Below, piece by piece: positions 35,714 to 44,074 of a stretch of DNA of 64,000 bases. Source of the DNA: G963663775 sp963664255. GTDB taxonomy: Bacteria > Bacillota > Clostridia > Oscillospirales > Butyricicoccaceae. Every line of letters starts with the position of its first letter. The stretch's first letter is position 1. Under the pieces are notes generated by a model. The model did not search any database and was not told where the DNA came from. It worked only from the letters and a program-made list of their open reading frames with translations. A program made the translations under genes and the position numbers. Location: positions 558,001 through 622,000 of the forward strand of contig OY760938.1 of NCBI GenBank assembly GCA_963664255.1. The letters run 5' to 3'.

Positions 35714-37311
35714 GATTTATTCTCCTTTTCCGCACGCAGTCGCAGCGCATTTGCTATTTTTTCTCCCTTTGGCATCATCAGCACATCTTCCCGTGCGACA
35801 GCGCCCAAATGCAGCAACAGCGCCAGATAGATACCCGCCGCCAGACAAATGGACAGCAGTGTCGCAATCGCCGCTGGAACAACCCCCGACAGGGTTATGT
35901 ACAGAATATAGGCGCACGCTGCCATACCGATGGACGCTGCAAGCGGTCGCAGCAGTGTCTGCCCTACTGGCGGTAATACTTGATGCAAGCGCTGAATGTG
36001 CACCAGATTCATCACTGCGATTGCCGCATAGCAAATGACAGTACTAATGGGTGCACCCAAAATTCCAACCTTTCCGGTTGCAATCAAGAAATAATCCCCC
36101 ATCAGCTTCAAGATACCGCCCATAAACATACTGATAATTGGCAAATCCGTTCGCCCCAACGCTTGCAGTGCGGCATTGGTCAACGAAACAATGGCAACGC
36201 AAGGCACAGCAAGCCCTAAAATTTGCAGCATCGGTGTCGCCGCCGCGGTATCCTCATGAAACACCAGTCGCAGAATAGGACCTCCCAGCACTGCAAATCC
36301 AGCACCTGCCGGCAATGCAATCAGCAATCCCATCCGCAAGGCGGATCCTATTGTTTTTTTGACCTTTTGCACATTATTCTGCGCCAAAGCACCGGAAATT
36401 GCCGGAATAATGCTCACTGCAAGTGCCGTGATTAAAGTTTGCGGCAAATTAAAGAAGGTAATCGGCATGGAGGTATAAATGCCATATTGCTTGGTGGCCG
36501 CCTCCGGTGGCATACCGATTGCCTGCAACCGATTCATAACCAATCCCATGTCAATCAAATCGGTCAAACTCATGACAGAAGCACTGATGGTAATGGGAAT
36601 CGCCAGTATCATCAAATTTTTTGCAATTTCCCGCACAGGTCTGACCACATCGCTCACCACAGCACTTTTTCTGCGGCTGCTGATGGTCTGCACCATCAAA
36701 TACAGCACACTGATGAGCTCTCCAATGGTGACACCCAGCACCGCGCACGCCACTGTCACGGTCAAGGATGCCCCGCGCAGCATGGCAAACATGGACAGTC
36801 CCAGCCCAATAAACAGCTTGCCCGTTGCTTCAATAACTTGCGAAACCGCTGTTGGTATCATATTGGACTGCCCTTGATAGTATCCGCGAAATACACAAAT
36901 AATTGCCACCAAAAACACCGATGGTGCAATGGCAATCACCGCCAAATAGGCGCGTTCATCGCCAATCATGCGCGCCAGTGGATGTGCGCACACATATAGA
37001 AGCAGTGCTGCAGCCAAGCCGATTGGCACAAACAGGAGTGCCGCAACACGTGTAATGCGCCCCATCTCTTTTGTGCGCCCCAGCGTGGAGGCTTCCGCCA
37101 CCATTTTAGACAGTGCAACCGGTAATCCCACGGTCGCAATAATCAGCATCGCGCTATACAGACGGTAGGCAACTGAAAACAGCCCCATGCCCTCTGAACC
37201 CAGCTGATTTTTCAACGGAATGCGAAAAAATGCACCAATTAGCTTGACGAGCAGACTCGCAGCAAGCAGCACAAATGCACCCTCCAGAAAATTCTGTTTT
37301 TTATGCCGCAA
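35710..37311 (-). CDS. spoVB: SpoVB-like polysaccharide/lipid flippase
   Basis: About 533 residues with roughly 14 membrane helices of the MOP exporter superfamily. The N-terminus (FLEGAFVLLAASLLVKLIGAFFRIPLKNQLGSEGMGLFSVAY) is the SpoVB/MurJ-like signature. It probably flips lipid-linked peptidoglycan or polysaccharide precursors, here in sporulation. A TTG at 37311 is proposed as start because AAAGG lies 9 bp before it; a GTG 9 bases upstream is too close to that site. First gene of the yab-type operon. Confidence 0.88.
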   Translation of the reverse strand: MRHKKQNFLEGAFVLLAASLLVKLIGAFFRIPLKNQLGSEGMGLFSVAYRLYSAMLIIATVGLPVALSKMVAEASTLGRTKEMGRITRVAALLFVPIGLAAALLLYVCAHPLARMIGDERAYLAVIAIAPSVFLVAIICVFRGYYQGQSNMIPTAVSQVIEATGKLFIGLGLSMFAMLRGASLTVTVACAVLGVTIGELISVLYLMVQTISSRRKSAVVSDVVRPVREIAKNLMILAIPITISASVMSLTDLIDMGLVMNRLQAIGMPPEAATKQYGIYTSMPITFFNLPQTLITALAVSIIPAISGALAQNNVQKVKKTIGSALRMGLLIALPAGAGFAVLGGPILRLVFHEDTAAATPMLQILGLAVPCVAIVSLTNAALQALGRTDLPIISMFMGGILKLMGDYFLIATGKVGILGAPISTVICYAAIAVMNLVHIQRLHQVLPPVGQTLLRPLAASIGMAACAYILYITLSGVVPAAIATLLSICLAAGIYLALLLHLGAVAREDVLMMPKGEKIANALRLRAEKENKS

Positions 37312-37527
37312 ATAAAGCACGCCTTTCCATTGTAAACATTTTGATAATTGCTTTCACCGTGCAGCATTTCACCAATGCCGCAACTGATACACCTGCCCAA
37401 AACAGTACTTCACACCTTCAAAAAGTGCTCTGGCGATATACAAGGCACACCGCATTGCAACCGGTGTGCCCTTGTTGGGTTTTTACGTTTTTCATTGCCG
37501 AAGCATTGTGATGATACGCACGGCGCC

Positions 37528-37705
37528 TAAGGCAACACCGCATAATCCACACAAAATTGTTTGATACATCGCTTACCGGTAGAAACCCCGTCATATTTTA
37601 CAAAAGCCCTCGCTAATACATAGCGTATCACCTACGTTTTTTGTTTCATCTGCCGGAATTTCTACTGACGTAAGCAATACAACAGAATTGTGCGGTATCG
37701 CCCTA
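37528..37705. mobile_element. second MITE-like element
   Basis: A 178-bp segment with terminal inverted repeats: left TAAGGCAACACCGCATAAT, and the right end read inward TAGGGCGATACCGCACAAT (15 of 19 match). Both ends begin with TA, as expected for IS630/mariner-type target sites. No coding capacity. The right end supplies the TAG stop of the zinc-ribbon protein gene. The 37312-37527 stretch on its left is the upstream region of the flippase operon and holds a hairpin at 37438-37474 but no gene. Confidence 0.7.
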
Positions 37706-38095
37706 AATCTGTGCACCACAGGAAGCACAATACATATCTCCCTCTGCACAAGGCTTTCCGCAAACCGAACATACCGTTTGCGCAGCTGTATCGCTTAATT
37801 TGCTCTTGAGTTCCTGTACTTTTGCACGATTTTCGTCCAAACGCTGCAGGGTTTCTTCCATCACTTCGCTAGGTGTTTCAATGCCGATGTGTGCATCATA
37901 CATGAATTTTCCCAGCTCTTTGTAGAGCGCGCCGCATTCTGTATTCAAATCAAAAATCTGCAGATTGACGCGTGTCGCATGTGCCACTTCATTTGCTTTT
38001 TTGCCTGCCGTGTCCGCTGCGCGAACCGCCGCCTTCCCTGTCCTATCTGCAAGCAGCTTTGCTTTTTCCAGCAGCAGTTGTACTTTAGAATCCAT
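37703..38095 (-). CDS. zinc-ribbon protein of unknown function
   Basis: 130 residues. A basic helical N-terminus (EKAKLLADRTGKAAVRAADTAGKKANEV), a helical middle with NTECGALYKELGKFMYDAH, a coiled stretch, and a C-terminal zinc ribbon (CSVCGKPCAEGDMYCASCGAQI, four Cys in two pairs). No membrane segment. The stop codon is the first three bases of an inserted MITE-like end, so the C-terminus may have been cut slightly, though the ribbon is complete. GAGAGGAG precedes the ATG. Confidence 0.75.
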   Translation of the reverse strand: MDSKVQLLLEKAKLLADRTGKAAVRAADTAGKKANEVAHATRVNLQIFDLNTECGALYKELGKFMYDAHIGIETPSEVMEETLQRLDENRAKVQELKSKLSDTAAQTVCSVCGKPCAEGDMYCASCGAQI

Positions 38096-38218
38096 ATATA
38101 CAGCTCCTCTCCACCATCATCAGCCCGCATATCATTCTCAGTGCATTATAACGCACCCATGCATAAAAATCAAGCGAAATCGAATAAAACCATCTCACTA
38201 GCAGAATATTTTTGCCTT

Positions 38219-39136
38219 TTATCCGATAAATTCATGAAGAATTGTTTCTTTCGGCAAATAATTTTGATACTCAATTTCTGCAAATGCATCCATTGCCTGA
38301 TGCACCGCACGCAGTCCAATCTCTTCCAGCTGTGGTTTCAAATTGCGCAGTCGGTCTTGCAGCATCGGCAGTAAAACATTGGTTTCATATGGCAGATAGG
38401 AATCGATGGTCAGCGATGCATGGTGCTGATATGGTGCAATATACAGCTGTTCGCCGCGTCGCACGGTGCGCCACTGCTGCATGGTCATGCCAACAGGCGC
38501 GGCACGGAAATTGCTGTCACGCACCGCACGGCGAATGAAACGCAGCATTTCCGGCTGCAAAATAGTGCCATCCGGCAATTCTACCTGACTTGCCACGCTC
38601 AAATACAACCCAACGGACTTTTCCTCCAACCCGCCTGTAATCGCATCACTAAATGCATGAATGCCCTCAATCACCACAATGGTATCCCTGTCCAAACGCA
38701 CACTTTTGATTTCTTCCGTGCGGCTTTGTGTCTGAAAATCAAAGTTCGGCACCGCGATTTCATCGCCCGACACCAGCTGCAGCAAATGCCCGTTGAGCAG
38801 CGGCAAATCCATACATTCCGGTGACTCCAAATCGTCAATGCCGTCCTCTGTTTTGGGGATTGCATACGCGCTGCGCGTCCGATAATAGTTGTCCATGGAG
38901 ATGACCTCCGCATGGACGCCATGCCGTGATAATGCTCTTCCAAGCATCATCGCGGTCGTGGTTTTTCCGCTGGAAGATGGCCCATTGAGCAGTAAAACCG
39001 GCTTTTGCTTCATATGATTTACCACAAAATCAGCGGTTTTTTGAATCTGGTCATGGTATCTGACTTCGCTTTTTTCGATAAATCCCTGTGGGTCGTGCGT
39101 CGCTTCATAATTTAACTCTTCTAAATAATATTTCAT
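38219..39136 (-). CDS. uridine kinase-like nucleoside kinase
   Basis: 305 residues. Walker A LLNGPSSSGKTTTAMML near residue 55, then ISMDNYYRTR, the lid-region ESPECMDLPLL, and VVIEGIHAFSD. This is the phosphoribulokinase/uridine kinase fold. Many clostridial relatives carry an extra N-terminal TGS domain; it is missing here. It probably phosphorylates a nucleoside; the exact substrate is unclear. GGAGG lies 7 bp before MKYYLEE, chosen over an upstream ATG. Confidence 0.87.
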   Translation of the reverse strand: MKYYLEELNYEATHDPQGFIEKSEVRYHDQIQKTADFVVNHMKQKPVLLLNGPSSSGKTTTAMMLGRALSRHGVHAEVISMDNYYRTRSAYAIPKTEDGIDDLESPECMDLPLLNGHLLQLVSGDEIAVPNFDFQTQSRTEEIKSVRLDRDTIVVIEGIHAFSDAITGGLEEKSVGLYLSVASQVELPDGTILQPEMLRFIRRAVRDSNFRAAPVGMTMQQWRTVRRGEQLYIAPYQHHASLTIDSYLPYETNVLLPMLQDRLRNLKPQLEEIGLRAVHQAMDAFAEIEYQNYLPKETILHEFIG

Positions 39137-39188
39137 CCCATATCCTCCGTCAAACAACGGTCCTCATCGTTTTTGTCAACCTTCTGTT

Positions 39189-40661
39189 TTATCTGCCCAA
39201 AGCGGCAGCTGTGTGCTGCAATAATTTTCTGCGCTGTTCTTCTATACGACTGTGCATCCCTAAATATTCCAACGGATATTTTGGGTTTGCAAACCGCACA
39301 ATTTTTCCTGTTTCCGGTTCCACGCGTTTGCTCACTGCGCCAGCGCCCATGGAAACGATGGTTTGCAGCTCTTCCATCATATAGACGTTATACAGGCTCT
39401 CGGTGTTCGGCTGACACCAACCAACATTTTCAAAGCCACCTGCCGAAAACTTTTGCCGATACAGATAATAGGGTGCATAGCCGGTTTGGGTCAATCGCCT
39501 GTTTGCATCGTCCAGCATGGCAGAAACGGTTGCATGCTGCTGCAAATTTTTCGTTTTATCCGTCAAATCTGCACCGCGTTTGATTGCCAAAGCGTGCACT
39601 GTGATATTTTCCGGTCGCAAATCGGTCAAAACATCCATTGTGTGGGCAAAGCTCTCCACCGTATCGCCCCGCAGACCAACAATGGTATCCATATTGATGT
39701 TAGAGAACCCAACCTCTCGCGCCAATGCAAAGGCTTCCAAAACCTGTGCGGCACTGTGCTGTCGTCCGATTTCCGCCAGCACCGCATCATTCATGGTCTG
39801 TGGATTGATGCTGATACGTGTTGCTCCGCCTGCCTGTATCGCCACCAGTTTTTCGCGCGTAATGGTGTCTGGTCTGCCAGCCTCCACGGTATATTCACCC
39901 GCGAAATCCACACAGATGCGCAGGGTATCCATCAGTTTTGTCAGCTGTTCCGCAGTCAAGGTTGTAGGCGTGCCGCCGCCAATGTATATGCTGCTGATGT
40001 GATAGTTTCCTTCTGCCAGCAGTGCCCCTGTCATCTGGATTTCCTCACACAGTGCATCCAGATACGGTGGAATCAACGCCGCACTTTTTCCAATATCCGC
40101 CGATACAAAGGAGCAATATTGACAGCGTGACGGACAAAATGGAATCCCGATATATAAGGACACATCCCGCGGCTGCAAGTTCTCCTTGCATTTGCGCGCA
40201 ACTGCCGCAGCACGCACGGTCAGTGCCGCACGCTCGTTGGAAACAAAAAAGTGCTCGCGCAACCGCTGCGCTACCTGCGCGTTTGTCATCCCGCGCTCCA
40301 TCATGCCACGTGCCAGCTTGGCAGGACGCACCCCCGTCAAACTGCCCCACACCGGCGGCATCTGTAAAAACGCAACGACCGCATCATAAATGGTCAGTTG
40401 AATCAATTCGGTTTCCAGCCTGCGCTGTTCCAACGCGGTCAATTCCGCCACAGTGCCCTTGCGCACGCTCTCTTTTGCTGTTCCATCCATAAACACATGG
40501 GCACACACGGCAATTTCGCCGCCGATTTGCTCCAATCGACTTTCACAAAAGCCCTCTGCAGCATCCTGCACCCCCTCTGTCACCGTCTGTGATGGCAGCA
40601 AGTGCAGCAGCATTTCCTCGACCGCATGACGATACGAATGCCCGTCGATTGCATAAATCAT
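39189..40661 (-). CDS. hemZ: radical SAM coproporphyrinogen dehydrogenase HemZ
   Basis: 490 residues. YIGIPFCPSRCQYCSF near residue 165 is the CxxxCxxC radical-SAM cluster. The IYIGGGTPTTL and INPQTMNDAVL segments are typical of the HemN/HemZ family, and an N-terminal extension of about 150 residues marks HemZ. It may oxidise coproporphyrinogen III without O2; HemN-like proteins can also be HemW-type heme chaperones. Its ATG overlaps the preceding stop (ATGA at 40658-40661), which fixes the start. Confidence 0.92.
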   Translation of the reverse strand: MIYAIDGHSYRHAVEEMLLHLLPSQTVTEGVQDAAEGFCESRLEQIGGEIAVCAHVFMDGTAKESVRKGTVAELTALEQRRLETELIQLTIYDAVVAFLQMPPVWGSLTGVRPAKLARGMMERGMTNAQVAQRLREHFFVSNERAALTVRAAAVARKCKENLQPRDVSLYIGIPFCPSRCQYCSFVSADIGKSAALIPPYLDALCEEIQMTGALLAEGNYHISSIYIGGGTPTTLTAEQLTKLMDTLRICVDFAGEYTVEAGRPDTITREKLVAIQAGGATRISINPQTMNDAVLAEIGRQHSAAQVLEAFALAREVGFSNINMDTIVGLRGDTVESFAHTMDVLTDLRPENITVHALAIKRGADLTDKTKNLQQHATVSAMLDDANRRLTQTGYAPYYLYRQKFSAGGFENVGWCQPNTESLYNVYMMEELQTIVSMGAGAVSKRVEPETGKIVRFANPKYPLEYLGMHSRIEEQRRKLLQHTAAALGR

Positions 40662-41290
40662 CTGGCAAGTGCCTGCTTTACATACGGGTTGCACTGCCGC
40701 TCCTCCTCCAAGGTAGAGAATGCTTCATGCCCCGGCAGCACTTGATAATCGCCCTCCAAACGGCTCAACCGCGCAAGGGAATCGAGCATTTGATTAAAAT
40801 CGCCGCCTGCCAAATCACAGCGTCCGCATTCGTGACGGAACATCGTATCCCCTGTAAACAGCACATCCCCGATTTGAATGGTGCTGGAACCCGGCGTGTG
40901 TCCTGGTGTATGCAGATAAACCGCCGTCATATGGCCGCAGTGCAGCGTGGTGCCATCTTCTGCCTGCACATCCACCCGAGGTTCGACATATCCACTTGCA
41001 AAGCTGCGAAAATCGCCCATGGCTTCTTTTTGAAGCATCCCAATGTCCGCTTTGTGCATCACCAGCTGCGCGCCTGTGGCCTCCTGCACCTTATGGGCTG
41101 CCAAAATATGGTCAAAGTGTCCATGCGTCAAAAGAATAAACTTTAACTGAACGTTTTCTGCCTGCAATGCCTCTAATATCACATTTGCTTGGTCACCCGG
41201 GTCAATGACCATGCCCTCCATCGTCTTCTCATCATATACAATATAGCAATTTGTAGAAATCACGCCCACGCATAATTGTAATATTTTCAT
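40658..41290 (-). CDS. metallo-beta-lactamase-fold hydrolase (glyoxalase II-like)
   Basis: 210 residues. LTHGHFDHILAAHKVQ is the HxHxDH metal motif near residue 55, with later ligands in HTPGHTPGSS, FTGDTMF and LPGHE. This short form lacks the C-terminal lid of true glyoxalase II; the substrate is probably a thioester. AGGAGG precedes the ATG. Sits between dtd and hemZ, coupled to hemZ. Confidence 0.92.
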   Translation of the reverse strand: MKILQLCVGVISTNCYIVYDEKTMEGMVIDPGDQANVILEALQAENVQLKFILLTHGHFDHILAAHKVQEATGAQLVMHKADIGMLQKEAMGDFRSFASGYVEPRVDVQAEDGTTLHCGHMTAVYLHTPGHTPGSSTIQIGDVLFTGDTMFRHECGRCDLAGGDFNQMLDSLARLSRLEGDYQVLPGHEAFSTLEEERQCNPYVKQALAR

Positions 41291-41299
41291 TGTTTCCTC

Positions 41300-41749
41300 C
41301 TATCGCATCTCATCGGTATCCATCCAAATTGTGACCGGCCCGTCATTGGTCAGGGCAACCTGCATATCGGCACCAAACGTACCGGTTTTGACAGGAATCC
41401 CGCTCGACTGACAGCACGCCACAAAGTGCTCATACAGAACAGTTGCCGTATCTGGCTTTGCCGCACGCATGAAATTGGGGCGTTTTCCTTTTTTACAGTC
41501 CCCATACAAGGTGAATTGCGAGATAATCAGCAGTTCCCCCTGTATATCCGCCACGCTGCGGTTCATTTTGCCGTCTAAATCGCTAAAAATGCGCAAACCC
41601 ACGCATTTTTCCGCCAAATAGGCGGCATCCTGCTGTGTATCCCCTTCTGTGATACCAATCAAGACCACCAGCCCTTGTCCGATTTCGCGGCGCTCCTTGC
41701 CATCAATGGTGACTGCGGCGTGTGCCGCGCGTTGAATCATCAATCTCAT
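41300..41749 (-). CDS. dtd: D-aminoacyl-tRNA deacylase
   Basis: 149 residues. SQFTLYGD near residue 80 and the cis Gly-Pro motif NDGPVT near residue 138 are the two halves of the active site. It removes D-amino acids from wrongly charged tRNAs. It follows relA by 12 bp, as in many Firmicutes. Confidence 0.95.
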   Translation of the reverse strand: MRLMIQRAAHAAVTIDGKERREIGQGLVVLIGITEGDTQQDAAYLAEKCVGLRIFSDLDGKMNRSVADIQGELLIISQFTLYGDCKKGKRPNFMRAAKPDTATVLYEHFVACCQSSGIPVKTGTFGADMQVALTNDGPVTIWMDTDEMR

Positions 41750-41761
41750 AGGCGTTCCCTG

Positions 41762-43951
41762 TCAATGAACATCAACGGTGCGCGTCACATCGACCACACC
41801 TTTGGTATTTTTCAGGCGTCGGATCACGTTTTCCAGTTGCTGTACGCCACTGACATCCACCATGGCATTGATGACTGCAAATCCATCCGCCAAGTCGCGT
41901 GCACTGAGTTCATGCACATTGATGCGTGCGGAAGAAAACAGCACTGCAATCTCTGCCAAAATGCCGATGCGGTTGCGAGTGGAAATTTGCAGTCCTGTGC
42001 TGAATTTGCCCTTATCCGGCGCACTGGCAGCCAAATCCTCATCCCACCAGCAGTTAATCCAACGGGATTGGTCTTCTGGCGAGTCATTTGTGCGCACATT
42101 GCTGCAATCGCGCCGATGAATGGACACCCCATAGCCGCGTGTCACAAAGCCTATGATGTCATCCCCCGGAATCGGTGTACAGCATCTTGCAAATTTAATG
42201 AGGCAATTATCAATGCCTTCCACAATCACGCCGGATTGGGATTTCGTTTGCTTTTTCACAGGTGCTGCAAGTGCTTCTATCGTTTCTTTTTCACTCAGCT
42301 GCCGCCGCGCACGTGTGACATCATCCTTGACCTTATTGAGCACCTTGGTGACCGTGATGCCGCCATAGCCGATAGACGCATACATTTCCTCAATGTTTGT
42401 AAACGAAAATTTATCAAGCACATCCTTTTGAATCTCTTGGCTTTCATAAAAGCCGTTATACAGCAGGTTGGCGCGCAGCTCTCTGTCCAGCTCTTCCTTG
42501 CCCTGCACCATGTTGTCTTCACGACATTCTTTTTTGAACCACTGCTTAATTTTATTGCGCGCTTCCGTGGTGCGTACAATTTTCACCCAGTTTCGGCTCG
42601 GCCCATGTGTTTCCTTAGAGGTTAGCACCTCGACAATATCGCCATTTTTCAGCGGTGTATCAATCGGCGCAATGCGTCCATTGATTTTACATCCTGTCAT
42701 GCGGTTGCCAACGGCAGAATGGATGGCATATGCAAAGTCAATCGGCACCGCACCCGCGGGCATATTCACCACATCGCCACGCGGTGTGAACACAAACACT
42801 TCATCTGCAAACAAATCCACCTTAATGTTTTTGATGAAATCCTCCGCTTCGGTATCCTGCTGTGCCTCAAGCAACTGTCGAATCCATGCAAACGCCTGTT
42901 CGCTGCCTTGGCGGTCCATGCCCTGCTTATACTTCCAATGCGCTGCAACGCCGTATTCCGCCATCTTGTGCATTTCCTCCGTGCGAATCTGCACTTCAAA
43001 CGGAATACCCGCTCGACCAATCACCGTTGTATGCAGCGACTGATAGCCGTTTGGTTTTGGTGTGGAAATATAGTCCTTAAACCGTCCCGGAATCGGCTTA
43101 TAAGAGTCGTGAATGTGTCCCAGCACATTATAGCAGTCCACGACGTTATTGACCATGACACGCACGGCACAGATGTCATAAATTTCGTCAATGGTTTTGT
43201 GCTGTGCATACATTTTGCGATAAATGGAATAAATATGCTTGACACGTGCCGAAATATGATTTTCGATATGTGCTTCCTGCAATTTTTCGTGGATGGTGTT
43301 TTTAATATGCTCCAAAAACACCTCATGCTGTGCGCTCTGCTTCTTCAGCCCTTCAACAATTTCATTGTAGCCTATGGGGTCCAGACATTTCAGCGATAAA
43401 TCTTCCAGCTCCCATTTGATGCGCTGCATACCCAAGCGGTGGGCAATCGGCGCATAGATTTCCATGGTTTCCAGTGCTTTGTCACGCTGCTTGCGCTCCG
43501 GAAGATGCTGAAAGGTACGTGCATTGTGCAAACGGTCGGCAAGCTTGATGAGAATAACGCGAATATCCTTGCTCATCGCCATGAACATCTTGCGCAGGTC
43601 TTCCATCTGCTCCTGCTCCTTGGAATAGCGCAACATCCCCAGTCGGGTCACGCCGTCCACCAATTCCGCAACAGAGGTGCCGAATTTATTTTCAATCTCC
43701 TTGTAGCCAAATCCGGTATCTTCAATGCAGTCATGCAGAATACCGGCACAAACCGAATCGCTGTCCAGTCCCATCTCGACAATGATTTCTGCCACCGCAA
43801 ACGGATGGATAATATACGGTTCGCCAGTGCGCCGCTGCTGTCCTTCATGGGCACTGCTGGCGCACGCATATGCGGCACGAATCTTTTTGACATTTGCCTG
43901 TGGATTTTGCTTTAGGACACGCTCTATTAAAAATTCAATTTTATCCTGCAT
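41762..43951 (-). CDS. relA: bifunctional (p)ppGpp synthetase/hydrolase
   Basis: 729 residues. HD hydrolase domain (GILHDCIEDTGF, KLADRLHNARTF, residues 45-190), synthetase domain (STPKPNGYQSLHTTVIG, EVQIRTEEMHKMAEYGVAAHWKYK), TGS domain (EVFVFTPRGDVVNMPAGAVPIDFAYAIHSAVGNRM), a helical/zinc-finger region (IKFARCCTPIPGDDIIGFVTRGYGVSIHRRDC), and a C-terminal ACT domain. It makes and degrades the stringent alarmone. AAAAGGGAG precedes the ATG. The apt gene usually between recJ and relA is absent. Confidence 0.97.
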   Translation of the reverse strand: MQDKIEFLIERVLKQNPQANVKKIRAAYACASSAHEGQQRRTGEPYIIHPFAVAEIIVEMGLDSDSVCAGILHDCIEDTGFGYKEIENKFGTSVAELVDGVTRLGMLRYSKEQEQMEDLRKMFMAMSKDIRVILIKLADRLHNARTFQHLPERKQRDKALETMEIYAPIAHRLGMQRIKWELEDLSLKCLDPIGYNEIVEGLKKQSAQHEVFLEHIKNTIHEKLQEAHIENHISARVKHIYSIYRKMYAQHKTIDEIYDICAVRVMVNNVVDCYNVLGHIHDSYKPIPGRFKDYISTPKPNGYQSLHTTVIGRAGIPFEVQIRTEEMHKMAEYGVAAHWKYKQGMDRQGSEQAFAWIRQLLEAQQDTEAEDFIKNIKVDLFADEVFVFTPRGDVVNMPAGAVPIDFAYAIHSAVGNRMTGCKINGRIAPIDTPLKNGDIVEVLTSKETHGPSRNWVKIVRTTEARNKIKQWFKKECREDNMVQGKEELDRELRANLLYNGFYESQEIQKDVLDKFSFTNIEEMYASIGYGGITVTKVLNKVKDDVTRARRQLSEKETIEALAAPVKKQTKSQSGVIVEGIDNCLIKFARCCTPIPGDDIIGFVTRGYGVSIHRRDCSNVRTNDSPEDQSRWINCWWDEDLAASAPDKGKFSTGLQISTRNRIGILAEIAVLFSSARINVHELSARDLADGFAVINAMVDVSGVQQLENVIRRLKNTKGVVDVTRTVDVH

Positions 43952-44074
43952 ACCAAAACTCCCTTTTCTATGTGAAAATCAGCTTTCCCCCAAACGCACA
44001 CTGTCACGTGTCCCGCCGCCGATAGACAGCGTGCCGAACAGACAGGGCGTACGCCGCTTTTCCTGCTTCCCCCG

